Shown: one piece after another, positions 1 through 8,614 of the stretch
Numbering within the stretch: position 1 is the stretch's first letter
Layout: each line of letters begins with the position of its first letter
Source: RBG-16-42-24 sp964396785
GTDB lineage: Bacteria; Patescibacteriota; Microgenomatia; UBA8517
NCBI GenBank assembly: GCA_964396785.1
Contig: CAYNFU010000001.1
Coordinates: 1 to 64,000 of the forward strand
Direction of reading: 5' to 3'
DNA: 64,000 nt
The notes under the pieces: generated by a model
What the model was told of the DNA's origin: nothing
Database searches by the model: none
What the model saw: the letters and a program-made list of their open reading frames with translations, nothing else
Position numbers and translations under genes: made by a program

Positions 1-112
1 GGGACGCAAGTTTAATCAGAATTGAGGTAACTGCAATTACGGGAGAAAATACAATAAGAAGAACTATGGCACCAACGATATCGATCACCCTTTTAACAAT
101 CTCGTAAAACAT
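1..112 (-). CDS. Undecaprenyl-phosphate sugar phosphotransferase (bacterial sugar transferase), N-terminal fragment
   Basis: Reading leftwards from an ATG at 112, an open frame runs off the window edge after 37 codons. The peptide has the typical start of the PglC/WcaJ catalytic family: a short basic amphipathic segment (residues 4-10, KRVID around 7-11) followed by a hydrophobic re-entrant or membrane helix containing Ser-Pro (residues 23-24), then ILIKLAS, where family members go on to the SPGPVFF-type motif. Members of this family transfer sugar-1-phosphate from a nucleotide sugar to undecaprenyl phosphate and so start glycan assembly at the inner face of the membrane. It is the last visible gene of the leftward operon, 21 bases after the guanylyltransferase. 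The family match rests on only 37 residues, but the pattern is characteristic. Confidence 0.75.
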   Translation of the reverse strand, partial: MFYEIVKRVIDIVGAIVLLIVFSPVIAVTSILIKLAS

Positions 113-133
113 ACTAGGCAGGCAGAAATTATA

Positions 134-1246
134 CTACAAAAGCTCTTTTCTTTTCTCGGATTTCAACTGTTCGACGATTTTTTTAACCGACTGAGCGCTA
201 CTTCGTTTACAGACAAGGAGAATATCTTTGGAATCTATAATTGCAATGTCGTCAACGTCAACTATTCCAATGAGTCTTCCGTCCATATGAACTAGGGTAT
301 TTGAGGTATCAATATTTATTACTCTTCCTCCCGATTCCTCCCCGTCAATAATTACGTTTCCGACTTTATCTTTAGGCAGATTCTCCCAAACCTCATTCCA
401 ATCTCCTATATCGGTCCAATGAAAATTTCCTTCAATGACCAAAAAGTTCTTTTCTTTTTCCGCAACTGCATAGTCAACCGAAATTTTAGGCATGAGCTCA
501 TAAGAGTGGGTAAGAACTTCTTTTTCCTTTTCAGTTCCTATTGCTTCTTTAATACTTGTGAGTCTCTCATTAATATCTGGGGCATATTTTCCTACAGATG
601 CCAAAAATCCGTCTGCTCTCCAGACAAATTGACCTGCGTTCCAATAATATTCACCCGATTCGGTGAATTTTATAGCAAGGGGAAGAGGCGGTTTTTCAAT
701 GAACTTCTCTAATTTGTAAAAATCGACTCCACTTACGCTTTTCACTTTTTTCCCTCTTTTGATATGTCCGTAACCGGTATTTGGGTATCTTGCCTTAACC
801 CCCATGGCAATATGTAGTCTATTCTCAAAGGCTTCCTTTGCCGCCTCAAGAAGTGTATCGAGATATTTTTGTATTGGGTCAACGAGCCTATCTGCGGATT
901 CGGTAATAATTACGGCACTGGGGTCCTTGGAATAAATATAGAGTGCTCCTACTGCGTGGGCCGGTCCCGTGTCGCGCCTTGCTGGCTCGACTATTATGTT
1001 ATCAGGGGATAAATGACTTTCTTCCCTGAGAATTTCCTTTTTATAGGCTTCTGAAACCGTAATCACAAATATTTTCTCCCAAGGCAGAATCTTGTTTAAT
1101 CTTTCGAGAGTGATTTGGGTGAGGGTTTTTTCTCCAAAAAGTTTGAGAAATTGTTTTGGAGTTTTCTCACGAGATTTCGGCCAAAGTCTTGTACCACCAC
1201 CTCCAGCGAGAATGAGCGCGAATAAATGTTCTTTGTAACTATCCAT
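134..1246 (-). CDS. manC: Mannose-1-phosphate guanylyltransferase
   Basis: This enzyme is expected to make GDP-mannose from mannose-1-phosphate and GTP in the cytoplasm, supplying mannosyl donors to the surrounding transferases. The nucleotidyltransferase signature is clear: GGGGTRLWP at residues 15-23 followed by a conserved Lys (KTPKQFL), a later FIEKP sugar-phosphate loop and a WNAGQFVW segment. At 370 residues it is the short form: nucleotidyltransferase plus a C-terminal extension, without the phosphomannose isomerase domain of bifunctional ManC/AlgA proteins. The ATG overlaps the end of the upstream GT4 gene by eight bases, so the two are probably translationally coupled. It lies directly before the sugar phosphotransferase fragment. 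The related specificity for other hexose-1-phosphates cannot be excluded, but the motif set fits GDP-mannose pyrophosphorylase best. Confidence 0.9.
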   Translation of the reverse strand: MDSYKEHLFALILAGGGGTRLWPKSREKTPKQFLKLFGEKTLTQITLERLNKILPWEKIFVITVSEAYKKEILREESHLSPDNIIVEPARRDTGPAHAVGALYIYSKDPSAVIITESADRLVDPIQKYLDTLLEAAKEAFENRLHIAMGVKARYPNTGYGHIKRGKKVKSVSGVDFYKLEKFIEKPPLPLAIKFTESGEYYWNAGQFVWRADGFLASVGKYAPDINERLTSIKEAIGTEKEKEVLTHSYELMPKISVDYAVAEKEKNFLVIEGNFHWTDIGDWNEVWENLPKDKVGNVIIDGEESGGRVINIDTSNTLVHMDGRLIGIVDVDDIAIIDSKDILLVCKRSSAQSVKKIVEQLKSEKRKELL

Positions 1247-2336
1247 TAATATTATTGATAAGCTTTAACAATCTCTTTTTAAAGACATCCTTTGAAAATC
1301 GCTCGGCGGATTTAACTATTTTACCTCTATTAAACGACATTTTTTCAAATTTCTTTATGGCTTCGGTCAGACTTACCACCGACTGTTTTTCAAAAAAGAC
1401 TCCATTTACGCCTGGCAAAATAGTATCCTGCGCACCCCCTACTTTATATGCAACCACCGGGGTACCGGCCGCATGGGCCTCGACAACCACTTTTCCAAAG
1501 TCTTCCTCCTGCGGGAAAATCAATGCCCGTGCCTTACTATAGTAGTGAGAAAGCTCTCTATCTGTCAATTCTCCTATAAACTTGACGTTGCCTTTTGCCA
1601 TCTTTTTTAGCCTACTTTCCTCGCTCCCCTTTCCAATGATAGTAAGTGGTAGACCAAGCTTATTAAAAGCTCGAACCGCCAGATCCACCCTCTTGTAAGG
1701 AGTAAGGCGGCCAACCAAAAGATAAAAATCTGACTCATTTCTTTTCCCTTTGAATTTCTCAATATCTACAGGGGGGTATATAACTTCTGACTCGCGACCA
1801 TAGTACTTTTCGATCCTTTTTTTGACGACGCTTGATATGGCTATCATCAAATCGGGCCTAGCGCTTGCAATCTTGTCCCAATTCCTAAGATAGCTAACCA
1901 GCGGCCTTGAAATGCCCCTAAAGAAGGGGAACGTTTTAAATTTACTCGGGGGGAACCTGAAATAAAAATCGTGGGCACTCCAAAGGTAGCGCGTGGGCGT
2001 AAGGCAATAACAAATATGAACCGTTCCTGGTTTTGTTATTATTCCCTTGGCAGCCTCAGAAGTTACTGAAATAACCAAGTCAAAGGCAGAAAAATCGAAA
2101 CTTTCAAATGCAATAGGAGTAAAAGCTCCTAAAAATTCATGATTGGTTTTTGTTAAGGGAATTTTTTGCAAAAAGGAGGGAATAACCGAAGGAAAAACTT
2201 TCGCCCAAGGAGCGTCTTTGGGGGAATAAACCGATGTATAAAGTGGAGCATCGGGGAAAAGTTCATGCAGGGTGAGTAAGTCGCGCTCGGCCCCACCCCA
2301 TTTGTTGACTCTATCGTATACGAGCGCAACTTTCAT
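1239..2336 (-). CDS. GT4-family glycosyltransferase
   Basis: A 365-residue GT-B fold enzyme expected to transfer a sugar from a nucleotide donor to a lipid-linked acceptor in the cytoplasm. The N-terminal acceptor domain begins with a Rossmann strand and GGAE at residues 14-17, and has CLTPTRYLWS around 111-120, a pattern common in mannosyl- and rhamnosyl-transferring GT4 enzymes of O-antigen loci. The donor domain starts near VGRLTPYKRVD (208-218). It carries the canonical EX7E motif, Glu278 and Glu286, in a PQEEDFGKVVVEAHAAG context. It overlaps the next upstream gene by 26 bases and the downstream manC by eight. Sugar and linkage are unknown. Confidence 0.88.
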   Translation of the reverse strand: MKVALVYDRVNKWGGAERDLLTLHELFPDAPLYTSVYSPKDAPWAKVFPSVIPSFLQKIPLTKTNHEFLGAFTPIAFESFDFSAFDLVISVTSEAAKGIITKPGTVHICYCLTPTRYLWSAHDFYFRFPPSKFKTFPFFRGISRPLVSYLRNWDKIASARPDLMIAISSVVKKRIEKYYGRESEVIYPPVDIEKFKGKRNESDFYLLVGRLTPYKRVDLAVRAFNKLGLPLTIIGKGSEESRLKKMAKGNVKFIGELTDRELSHYYSKARALIFPQEEDFGKVVVEAHAAGTPVVAYKVGGAQDTILPGVNGVFFEKQSVVSLTEAIKKFEKMSFNRGKIVKSAERFSKDVFKKRLLKLINNING

Positions 2337-3441
2337 AGATTTTAAGTGTCTCTTGCGCCATTTTATTCCAAGAGTATCTTTTTACAAAATCGCGTGCTTT
2401 AGCAATCCTTTCCTCCCGGGCTTCAGCTCCTATTTCTAAAGCCAGCTCCATTGTTCTGGCAATTGATGAGAAATCAAAGGGATTAAAATAAATCGCGTGC
2501 TCTTTGTAAACCTCCTTAAGAACCAAAATTTCGGATGCCAGTACTAAAGTTCCCACCTCCATCGCGTCAAGACCCGGTATCCCAAATCCTTCGGATAAAG
2601 TAGGAAAGACAAATGCGGCTGAGTGCCTGTAAAGTGTTCCCACCTCCTCATCTGGCAAAAAGCCTAGAACTTTGACAAAAGCGCCAGCTCCCATTTCGGA
2701 AATTAACTTCTCAAGTTTTTTGACAAAGAAATTCCTAGCAGAAACTATTACCAAGTGTGCTTTTATTCTGCGCTCTGTATTAAGAGAGATAATCGCTTCA
2801 ATTAATCTTTTCAAATTCTTATGGGGATAGGCGTTTCCTGTGTATATAAAGTAGGGTGTTTCAATACCATACTTTTTCAAAAGCGGGGTAACAGCGCCCC
2901 CTCCAGATAAATCACTTACTCCTTCAGGCGTGACTGAAACTTTATCTGGGTCAAGGCTGTAATAGTCTACCAGTTCTTTTTTGACCGCATGGCTGGGAAC
3001 AATAATTTTTACGGGCTTTTTAACCGCCCTATCAAATACGGCTCTATAGCCCAGTCGTTTAATAAGGTACACGATGGGAGCAAGTGTGGTTGCTTCAAAC
3101 CCTTTTTGCTTATGCATAAGTAAATCGTGAATTGTTACAACATAATCTCCTCGATAGAGAATGGGTACGTTGAAGTGGGGAAAATGAACCAAATCGGGCT
3201 TCTCATTTTTTAATATCTTGGGAAGAGAAATTTGTTCGCTAAATGAATATTGGCGAAAGTCTCCCTTAATTTTCTTGAAATTCGCGGGTAAAGATAAACT
3301 TTTAAAATAGTTATTTCTTAAAATGAGAGTGTAATCGTTTTTTCTGTCAATTTTTGCAAGATTTTGAGTTAGCTCCATAACATACCTACCTATTCCGGTA
3401 TGTTCAATTCCATACATTCTGGCGTCGATTACGATTTTCAT
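2311..3441 (-). CDS. GT4-family glycosyltransferase with an EX7D variant motif
   Basis: A 376-residue two-domain GT-B enzyme. The N-terminus has the GT4 opening MKIVIDARM and a GIGRY loop (residues 16-20), and TIHDLL around 103-108. The C-terminal donor-binding domain begins near TGNAYPHKNL (201-210). The usual second glutamate of the nucleotide-sugar binding EX7E motif is Asp here: Glu284 and Asp292 within LSEGFGIPGLDAME. This conservative change may keep activity. The start overlaps the stop of the upstream GT4 by four bases. Substrate and linkage cannot be told; by neighbourhood it is one of the sequential chain-extending enzymes of this operon. Confidence 0.87.
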   Translation of the reverse strand: MKIVIDARMYGIEHTGIGRYVMELTQNLAKIDRKNDYTLILRNNYFKSLSLPANFKKIKGDFRQYSFSEQISLPKILKNEKPDLVHFPHFNVPILYRGDYVVTIHDLLMHKQKGFEATTLAPIVYLIKRLGYRAVFDRAVKKPVKIIVPSHAVKKELVDYYSLDPDKVSVTPEGVSDLSGGGAVTPLLKKYGIETPYFIYTGNAYPHKNLKRLIEAIISLNTERRIKAHLVIVSARNFFVKKLEKLISEMGAGAFVKVLGFLPDEEVGTLYRHSAAFVFPTLSEGFGIPGLDAMEVGTLVLASEILVLKEVYKEHAIYFNPFDFSSIARTMELALEIGAEAREERIAKARDFVKRYSWNKMAQETLKIYESCARIR

Positions 3442-4637
3442 TTGGAGGAAATTACACTTGCGTAAATAGGGTCGTGAAGTTTAACAACCTCTTTCCAATC
3501 AAAGTATCTGTGAACGTGGTTTTGACCTTTTTGTCCTATACGATTTGCCAAATCTGGGTTTTTTAGTAGTTTGATAGCTTCCCTGGCAAGGGCTTCATCA
3601 CTATCTGCAATGAGCGCTTGTTCCCCCTGAGTGATATTAAGACCAGCGACTCCAATTGACGTCGAGACAACAGGAAGCCCGGCGGCCATGGCTTCTAATA
3701 TTTTTAAGCGGGTTCCCCCCGCTCCTTTTATTGGAGCAACCATTATGCTCGCACTTCCGTAAGCATCTCTTGCATCAGGAATATTTTCGGTTATTTCAAT
3801 GCTTTCATCACTTTCTGAAAGTCTCTTAATCCATTCTGGAATTTCTCTGCCTACAATCCAAACCTTAGCATTTGGGACCTCCTTTTTAACCTTAGGCCAT
3901 ATTTTTTTTATCAATATTTCTGAAGCCTCTTGATTTTGAAGCCACTCAAAGTTGCTTACACCATATAATACTTTAGGGGGCAATTTCCTTTCCATCTTTT
4001 TTGCCGCATAAAACTCGGTATCAACCCCGTTAGGAATAATATCGACTTTTACCCCTGGAATTAGCTTAATCATTTCACTCCTGTCCTCGGCCGAAACTGC
4101 CACTAATTTGCTTGCTTTAGTCCAGTAATGTTTTTCCCAATACTTAACCTTTAAAACGTCATACATATAAAAAGGCCTCAAGATTCTAGGTACCTTTGTC
4201 TCTACGTGGTGTTTATAAACATCGTGCCAAATAGTTTGCTCGACGAGTATTGTGGGAACGTCGGTGCGGGCTAAATGCGGCATAACATAGAAAGTCTCGG
4301 CGTGGATCAAATCATATTTCTCATTGGCGAGTTCCAGCGAAACCGCCCGCCTTTCCTTTAAAGACAAATTTCTAATAACCATAAGCGGGAATGGCCCGAA
4401 AAGAGAAAGGAGCACATTTCTTACGGTCCAAGGCTTTTTTGGCCTATCAAAAACCATTACTTTTTTGCAGTATTTCCTAAGCTCCGGAATGAATTTCTCC
4501 TCAGATGTATCTTTTGCGAGGGAAAAAAGGGTAATATCGTGCTTCTTTGAAAGGTATTTGATTATATTGTACCAGCGTGTTTGTCCACCGCTGGTCTCAG
4601 GTTTTGGCAAATAGGGAACTAACATCAATATCTTCAT
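3438..4637 (-). CDS. GT4-family glycosyltransferase
   Basis: A 399-residue GT-B enzyme. The N-terminal half has the glycine-rich acceptor loop ETSGGQTRW (near residues 13-21). The C-terminal half has the GGTRLKILEAMAAGLPVVST motif seen in a GT4 subgroup where the first glutamate of EX7E is not in the usual SEGFG context; the second glutamate (in LEAMA) is kept. VSNFEWLQNQEA near residues 228-239 resembles the short linker between the two domains in this subgroup. It sits between a GT-C membrane enzyme and another GT4, with four-base overlaps at both ends. Likely a cytoplasmic chain-extending transferase; donor unknown. Confidence 0.86.
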   Translation of the reverse strand: MKILMLVPYLPKPETSGGQTRWYNIIKYLSKKHDITLFSLAKDTSEEKFIPELRKYCKKVMVFDRPKKPWTVRNVLLSLFGPFPLMVIRNLSLKERRAVSLELANEKYDLIHAETFYVMPHLARTDVPTILVEQTIWHDVYKHHVETKVPRILRPFYMYDVLKVKYWEKHYWTKASKLVAVSAEDRSEMIKLIPGVKVDIIPNGVDTEFYAAKKMERKLPPKVLYGVSNFEWLQNQEASEILIKKIWPKVKKEVPNAKVWIVGREIPEWIKRLSESDESIEITENIPDARDAYGSASIMVAPIKGAGGTRLKILEAMAAGLPVVSTSIGVAGLNITQGEQALIADSDEALAREAIKLLKNPDLANRIGQKGQNHVHRYFDWKEVVKLHDPIYASVISSK

Positions 4638-6112
4638 TTTATGGGTTTATGTAAATCTGCTATTAAATAAGTATTTGTTTTCTCAACTACTTCAAACCTT
4701 GCAATAACGTCTAGAGTATCTGGGTCATTTAGGCTAACAGTAACGTAATAATCCGCCCCTTTTTGAATTATTTCATCCACCGATGAATCAATTACCGGCC
4801 ATCCCCTTCTTTTTGTCTGGTAAAGAAATGCAGTATCCCCATTGTAGGGTGCAATTACTATCGCATCCTTGGGAGTCAATCTATCAACGGCTGCCCCTGC
4901 CTCCATAATTTCCGGGTGGTTAACTTTATAAAACTCTCTAACTTCGGAGGCTCCTGTTGTAAACATAATGAGTATCGAGAATATTGCAACAGATCTGGTA
5001 GCTACGAGCGGAAAGTCTCGGGAATTCCACAAATAAATTAGCCCCTCTGCCAAGGTTAAAGAAATTGCCGGAATAGCAATCGCCTGATAGTAATCGTGCC
5101 TTACGTTGGCTGTGGCAAAGACGACAACATAAATGAGCATCCCTAGTAAAAATGCATGTGTAAATAGGTCTTTCTTGGGTTTAAGAAGTCCAAAGACAAA
5201 TATTATAATTCCCCAGAATCCCAAAATAAGTTTTGTTAGTCTCTCCCCAAAAATCCAGCGAAAAAAAGCGGGTTTTAAGCGGATTCCGTCACCATTGAAC
5301 ATCCAAGACCATCCGGGGATGCCTGCTGGAAATTTACTAATCCAGGCCCGCCAGACAAAGAAAGGAACCAAAATTATATCTACAAAAATAAGGAGTTTAA
5401 TTAAGAGTTTGGGATTTTGGAAAATTTTCTTAAAAGAATATTTCTTTGATATTAAATAAATTAAAGGAACTGTATAAAAAATAATAAAGGGCTTAATTAA
5501 AAGTCCAAGAGCGATGGAAACCCCTGATAGATATAAAAAGTGTGCTTTATCTTTGTCGATAAAAAGAATAAAAAGCCAAATTCCCAACAGGCCAAAAAAT
5601 ATTGCCGTAGGTTCGGGCAGTATTACTCTGGTGAAATAAATGTTAAAAGGCAAAAAGAGGAAAAAAAATGAAGCTAAAACCCCACCCCACTTATTCATAA
5701 ATCTTGCTCCCAGAAAGTAGAGAATAAACCCTGAACCTAAAGTAAAAATAATCGAAACTAGCCTCCCCCATACTTCAAAGGACACAACGCCAATATTTTT
5801 GGCTAAAACTGCGTGTATTGCGTTATAGAGAGGGAACTCAACATATCGATAGCCTTCTGGGTTTAAAATTCGAGACTGGGTTGAGGATAAATCGTAGTAA
5901 CGTGGATAAAGTATATTAACACCGTTTTCCACGTAAAGCCTGGCAACGGCCGCTGTGTCAGCTTGCCTAAAAGAATGCCAATCTGCAATCGGATTATCTA
6001 TTTTATATAACCTGACTATAAAACCACCAACAAGTATTAATGCTAACAAATAGTACTCAATACGCTTAACTGAAATAACTCGCGCAACTAATTTATTCAA
6101 TATATTTCTCAT
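4634..6112 (-). CDS. GT-C fold membrane glycosyltransferase (GT39-like)
   Basis: A polytopic protein with about eleven hydrophobic segments and a soluble C-terminal tail. After the first membrane helix it has the first-loop acidic motif typical of GT39 relatives, ADWHSFRQAD (about residues 43-52 from the start used here). In related proteins this loop contains the catalytic or metal-binding acid facing outside. Enzymes of this fold use polyprenyl-phosphate sugars as donors. I chose the ATG at 6112 because the more upstream ATG at 6139 would deepen the overlap with the previous gene from 20 to 47 bases and would add a non-conserved aromatic leader; the longer start cannot be excluded. The acceptor may be a lipid-linked glycan or a protein. 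Confidence 0.8.
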   Translation of the reverse strand: MRNILNKLVARVISVKRIEYYLLALILVGGFIVRLYKIDNPIADWHSFRQADTAAVARLYVENGVNILYPRYYDLSSTQSRILNPEGYRYVEFPLYNAIHAVLAKNIGVVSFEVWGRLVSIIFTLGSGFILYFLGARFMNKWGGVLASFFFLFLPFNIYFTRVILPEPTAIFFGLLGIWLFILFIDKDKAHFLYLSGVSIALGLLIKPFIIFYTVPLIYLISKKYSFKKIFQNPKLLIKLLIFVDIILVPFFVWRAWISKFPAGIPGWSWMFNGDGIRLKPAFFRWIFGERLTKLILGFWGIIIFVFGLLKPKKDLFTHAFLLGMLIYVVVFATANVRHDYYQAIAIPAISLTLAEGLIYLWNSRDFPLVATRSVAIFSILIMFTTGASEVREFYKVNHPEIMEAGAAVDRLTPKDAIVIAPYNGDTAFLYQTKRRGWPVIDSSVDEIIQKGADYYVTVSLNDPDTLDVIARFEVVEKTNTYLIADLHKPIK

Positions 6113-7448
6113 TTCGTACCAGTCCCACCAAAACACCAATTAATAACCAGAAGATTATAGCGAATTTTGACGCTTCAAAAACGTCAATAAAAACTGCATT
6201 AATTAATACACCAATGCTCCCTCCCAAAAGACCTGCAACAATTGGCCTTTGAATTTCTGGTAGCTTTTCCAAGTTAGACTTCACATTTGCTAAAAACAAC
6301 GATCCAATCCGAAGGAAAATTAAACAAAATGCTGCAAATCCCAAAATTCCTGTCTCTCCCAATGCCCTTAAATAATCGTTATCTGTGGCAAGTGTAATTG
6401 AAGAATAACCAGTACCAAGTAGTGGATTTTTTGCCAATGACCTTACCGCCCTCGGCCATTCTACATTTATCCTGATTGAAGAAGATCTATCTTCTATGAC
6501 GGGTGGAGGTGCTGGTGTAGGAGTCACAAAATCTGTCCTTCTTTGTGGCACTTCCTCTTGTGCGTATACTGTCCATGACGCATCCCCCGTTCTTTTTTTA
6601 ACCTCGTCAAAAATTCTTAAATATCTGGCCCTTAAGTCTGGGGAGAATGAGAAAAATATCAAACTAATGATAGTTACAACGAGAACCTCCTTATACTTTC
6701 TAAGGATTAGTAGTGCAACACTAACTCCCACCAAATATGAAACGATAGAAATTCTTGATACTGAGGCGAGTAGTAACCAAAGGCCAGAAAAGATTGCCCC
6801 CGCAATTAATATTTTCCATAATTTCTGTTTGAGGGTATAAAAGAGAGCTATAAAAATTGGTAAAACGAAAACCAAAAAAGTGGCTAGATCATAGTGCCCT
6901 GCGAACGTGGAATTTATGTGACTTCCCGGTAGCCAGCGAAGGGCAATTCCTTTTGCATACTCTACGTTTTGTGTGACTATTACTGGCCAATAAAGGAAAC
7001 GCTGCCCCAGTGCATAAACGAAGACAATAAATAATGTAAGTAAAAGAACCTTGATATAAAAACTCAAATTCTCTCTATTTCGTATTGCGAGAACTCCCAA
7101 GAAAAACCCTGAAAAATATTCAATTCTCCTTAAGAAGTGTAGAAGTCCAATCTCTGGCTCTACCGACTTTGTTATTAAAACTCCCGACAGCAAAGATAGA
7201 AGCCCAACTAACGAATAGATTAAAATAGATTTTTCGATTTTTAAAGAAAATATCCGAAAAAGTTTTGGAAGTAAATATATCCCGCAAATTCCAAAAACCG
7301 TCGCCATCAAAAAATCCTCCAATCTTACAGAAACTTGTATTCCGGGAATCCTAATAAAAGGAAACTTGGGATACAAAATTATTACCATAATAACTGCGGC
7401 GGTTAAGTATTTGAAAATGTTATCCGGTGACTTTAAAAGAGTTCGCAT
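6093..7448 (-). CDS. O-antigen ligase/polymerase-like membrane protein (Wzy/WaaL family)
   Basis: A 451-residue protein with about eleven membrane helices. It has a large external loop near residues 150-190 containing GSHINSTFAGHYDLATF, which resembles the N-x-NxxA/GHxD-type region of O-antigen ligases. A second loop, around residues 283-325, is Pro- and Thr-rich and ends in a short segment before the Wzy_C motif-like LLGTGYSSITLATDNDYLRAL. Ligases and polymerases of this family use undecaprenyl-diphosphate-linked glycans on the outer face of the membrane. Together with a Wzx-like flippase elsewhere in the window and the sugar phosphotransferase at the left edge, it points to a Wzx/Wzy-type route. 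Which of polymerase or ligase it is cannot be decided. Confidence 0.82.
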   Translation of the reverse strand: MRTLLKSPDNIFKYLTAAVIMVIILYPKFPFIRIPGIQVSVRLEDFLMATVFGICGIYLLPKLFRIFSLKIEKSILIYSLVGLLSLLSGVLITKSVEPEIGLLHFLRRIEYFSGFFLGVLAIRNRENLSFYIKVLLLTLFIVFVYALGQRFLYWPVIVTQNVEYAKGIALRWLPGSHINSTFAGHYDLATFLVFVLPIFIALFYTLKQKLWKILIAGAIFSGLWLLLASVSRISIVSYLVGVSVALLILRKYKEVLVVTIISLIFFSFSPDLRARYLRIFDEVKKRTGDASWTVYAQEEVPQRRTDFVTPTPAPPPVIEDRSSSIRINVEWPRAVRSLAKNPLLGTGYSSITLATDNDYLRALGETGILGFAAFCLIFLRIGSLFLANVKSNLEKLPEIQRPIVAGLLGGSIGVLINAVFIDVFEASKFAIIFWLLIGVLVGLVRNEKYIE

Positions 7449-7453
7449 AATTT

Positions 7454-7999
7454 TTATTTAAGCTCCTTTTTTATATCGATTGCCGCTTGGTAAAGATTCT
7501 TTGAAATAAGGAGAGTTAAGCCCAAAGTTAAAAACCCAATTAATAGCCTTATTCCAAGGTTGCTCGGTACATATCTTACAATCACTTTTTGTCTCCAATC
7601 TTTTTCATCTATTTTTATTGCATCTTGAGCAAGTTTTGGTTCAAAACCGTTCACAAATATAGACTCTCTAAAAGGGTGTACTATCTCTTCGAGAAAAGTG
7701 CTTCTGGCTTGGTCGCGTATGAGAGTCTGCGCTTCTTCTGGCGGATAATTGAGCCGATAGGTGGGAAGGGGAACTTCAAAGAAGTTTGATTTATTAAACT
7801 CTTCCTGATAGTGGGCTAAAACCTCATTTCGCCCATAATCCGTATAATATCCTCTCCTTAACGGGGTTTCCACGTCCGCCGGTTCATTTGAAACGTACGC
7901 ATCGTCTAGTTGTTCGGGAAATTCTGGTGAGGGCAAGTATAAATAGAGAAGGAAACCTAGGCTGAGTAATAAAAATGCGATCTTTAATGCTACTTTCAT
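7454..7999 (-). CDS. Small membrane-anchored protein of unknown function
   Basis: A 181-residue protein with one hydrophobic helix at each end (about residues 7-23 and 151-168). Between them lies a hydrophilic, probably external domain with many charged and aromatic residues. The order TM-soluble-TM recalls chain-length regulators such as Wzz, but the length is about half, no coiled coil is obvious and the proline-rich motif of Wzz next to the second helix is not seen. I therefore do not assign it. It lies five bases before the O-antigen ligase-like gene, so a role as partner of that enzyme is a reasonable inference. Confidence 0.7.
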   Translation of the reverse strand: MKVALKIAFLLLSLGFLLYLYLPSPEFPEQLDDAYVSNEPADVETPLRRGYYTDYGRNEVLAHYQEEFNKSNFFEVPLPTYRLNYPPEEAQTLIRDQARSTFLEEIVHPFRESIFVNGFEPKLAQDAIKIDEKDWRQKVIVRYVPSNLGIRLLIGFLTLGLTLLISKNLYQAAIDIKKELK

Positions 8000-8008
8000 T
8001 TCAAAGAG

Positions 8009-8611
8009 TTACTGGAAAAGCCTTGCCCGGCCCAGGCGATAATGAAGATCCTTATGTTTTCTCTCTCCGATAACTTTTGCAGGAACTCCACCGACAATTT
8101 CGAAGTCTTGAACACTTTTTGTAACCACTGCTCCGGCTGCTACAACCGCTCCTTTACCAATCTTCACACTGGGTAAAATAATTACTCTGGGTCCTATAAA
8201 CACGTAGTCGCCTATTTCTACAGGAGCTTCAATTGGTGAAAAGTCGTCCTTCTCAAGGTCGTGCTCAGAGTTATATATCATTACTTCTGAGGCAATATCA
8301 ACGTGTTTACCTATTATAAGGGGAGCTCTGCCATCCAGGAAAACATGGTCTCCGATAATTGTATCTTCTCCAATCTTGATGTTTCGAGGCTGAAAAAATC
8401 TAGCCCACATATGAATTACACTATTTCTGCCAATTTGAACTCCTGCAAGCATATAAAAGAGGGACCTTAGCGAATGAAATGGGATATGGCCTACCCAACG
8501 AAGCAACATAAGTTCAAAATCTAGCCAGTAGTTATATAAGCGGTTTTTTATCTTGGGAAAGGCTTCGAAAAGCGTCAATTCCTTTCCCATTCTGTCCGTA
8601 AATAAGGCCAT
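8009..8611 (-). CDS. Hexapeptide-repeat acyltransferase (WbbJ/maltose acetyltransferase-like)
   Basis: A 200-residue left-handed beta-helix protein expected to O- or N-acetylate a sugar. Imperfect hexapeptide repeats ([LIV]-G-x4) run from about residue 58 to 175, for example IGRNSV, IGEDTI, IGDHVF, IGKHVD, IGDYVF, IGPRVI and IGKGAVVAAGAVV. The catalytic histidine candidate is in NSEHDLE (about residues 114-120), the usual position in this family. The N-terminal about 45 residues are a non-repeat region with one hydrophobic stretch. It is three bases after a GT4 gene, so it probably decorates a sugar added by these neighbours. Acetyl is the usual donor group, but other acyl groups are possible. 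Confidence 0.88.
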   Translation of the reverse strand: MALFTDRMGKELTLFEAFPKIKNRLYNYWLDFELMLLRWVGHIPFHSLRSLFYMLAGVQIGRNSVIHMWARFFQPRNIKIGEDTIIGDHVFLDGRAPLIIGKHVDIASEVMIYNSEHDLEKDDFSPIEAPVEIGDYVFIGPRVIILPSVKIGKGAVVAAGAVVTKSVQDFEIVGGVPAKVIGERKHKDLHYRLGRARLFQ

Positions 8612-8614
8612 ATT

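Noticed and set aside
419..712. Plus-strand open frames over the leftward operon (for example 419-712, 4324-4614, 9959-10252, 13079-13297)
   Set aside because: They lie inside clearly recognisable genes on the other strand, have no family motif and show low-complexity or basic/cysteine-rich translations typical of shadow frames.
6112..6139. Longer start for the GT39-like gene at 4634
   Set aside because: Adds nine aromatic and acidic residues of no family type and deepens the overlap with the upstream ligase-like gene; kept as an alternative only.
7454..7999. Wzz-type chain-length regulator
   Set aside because: The TM-soluble-TM layout fits, but the length is about half, and neither the coiled coil nor the proline-rich second-helix motif is present.
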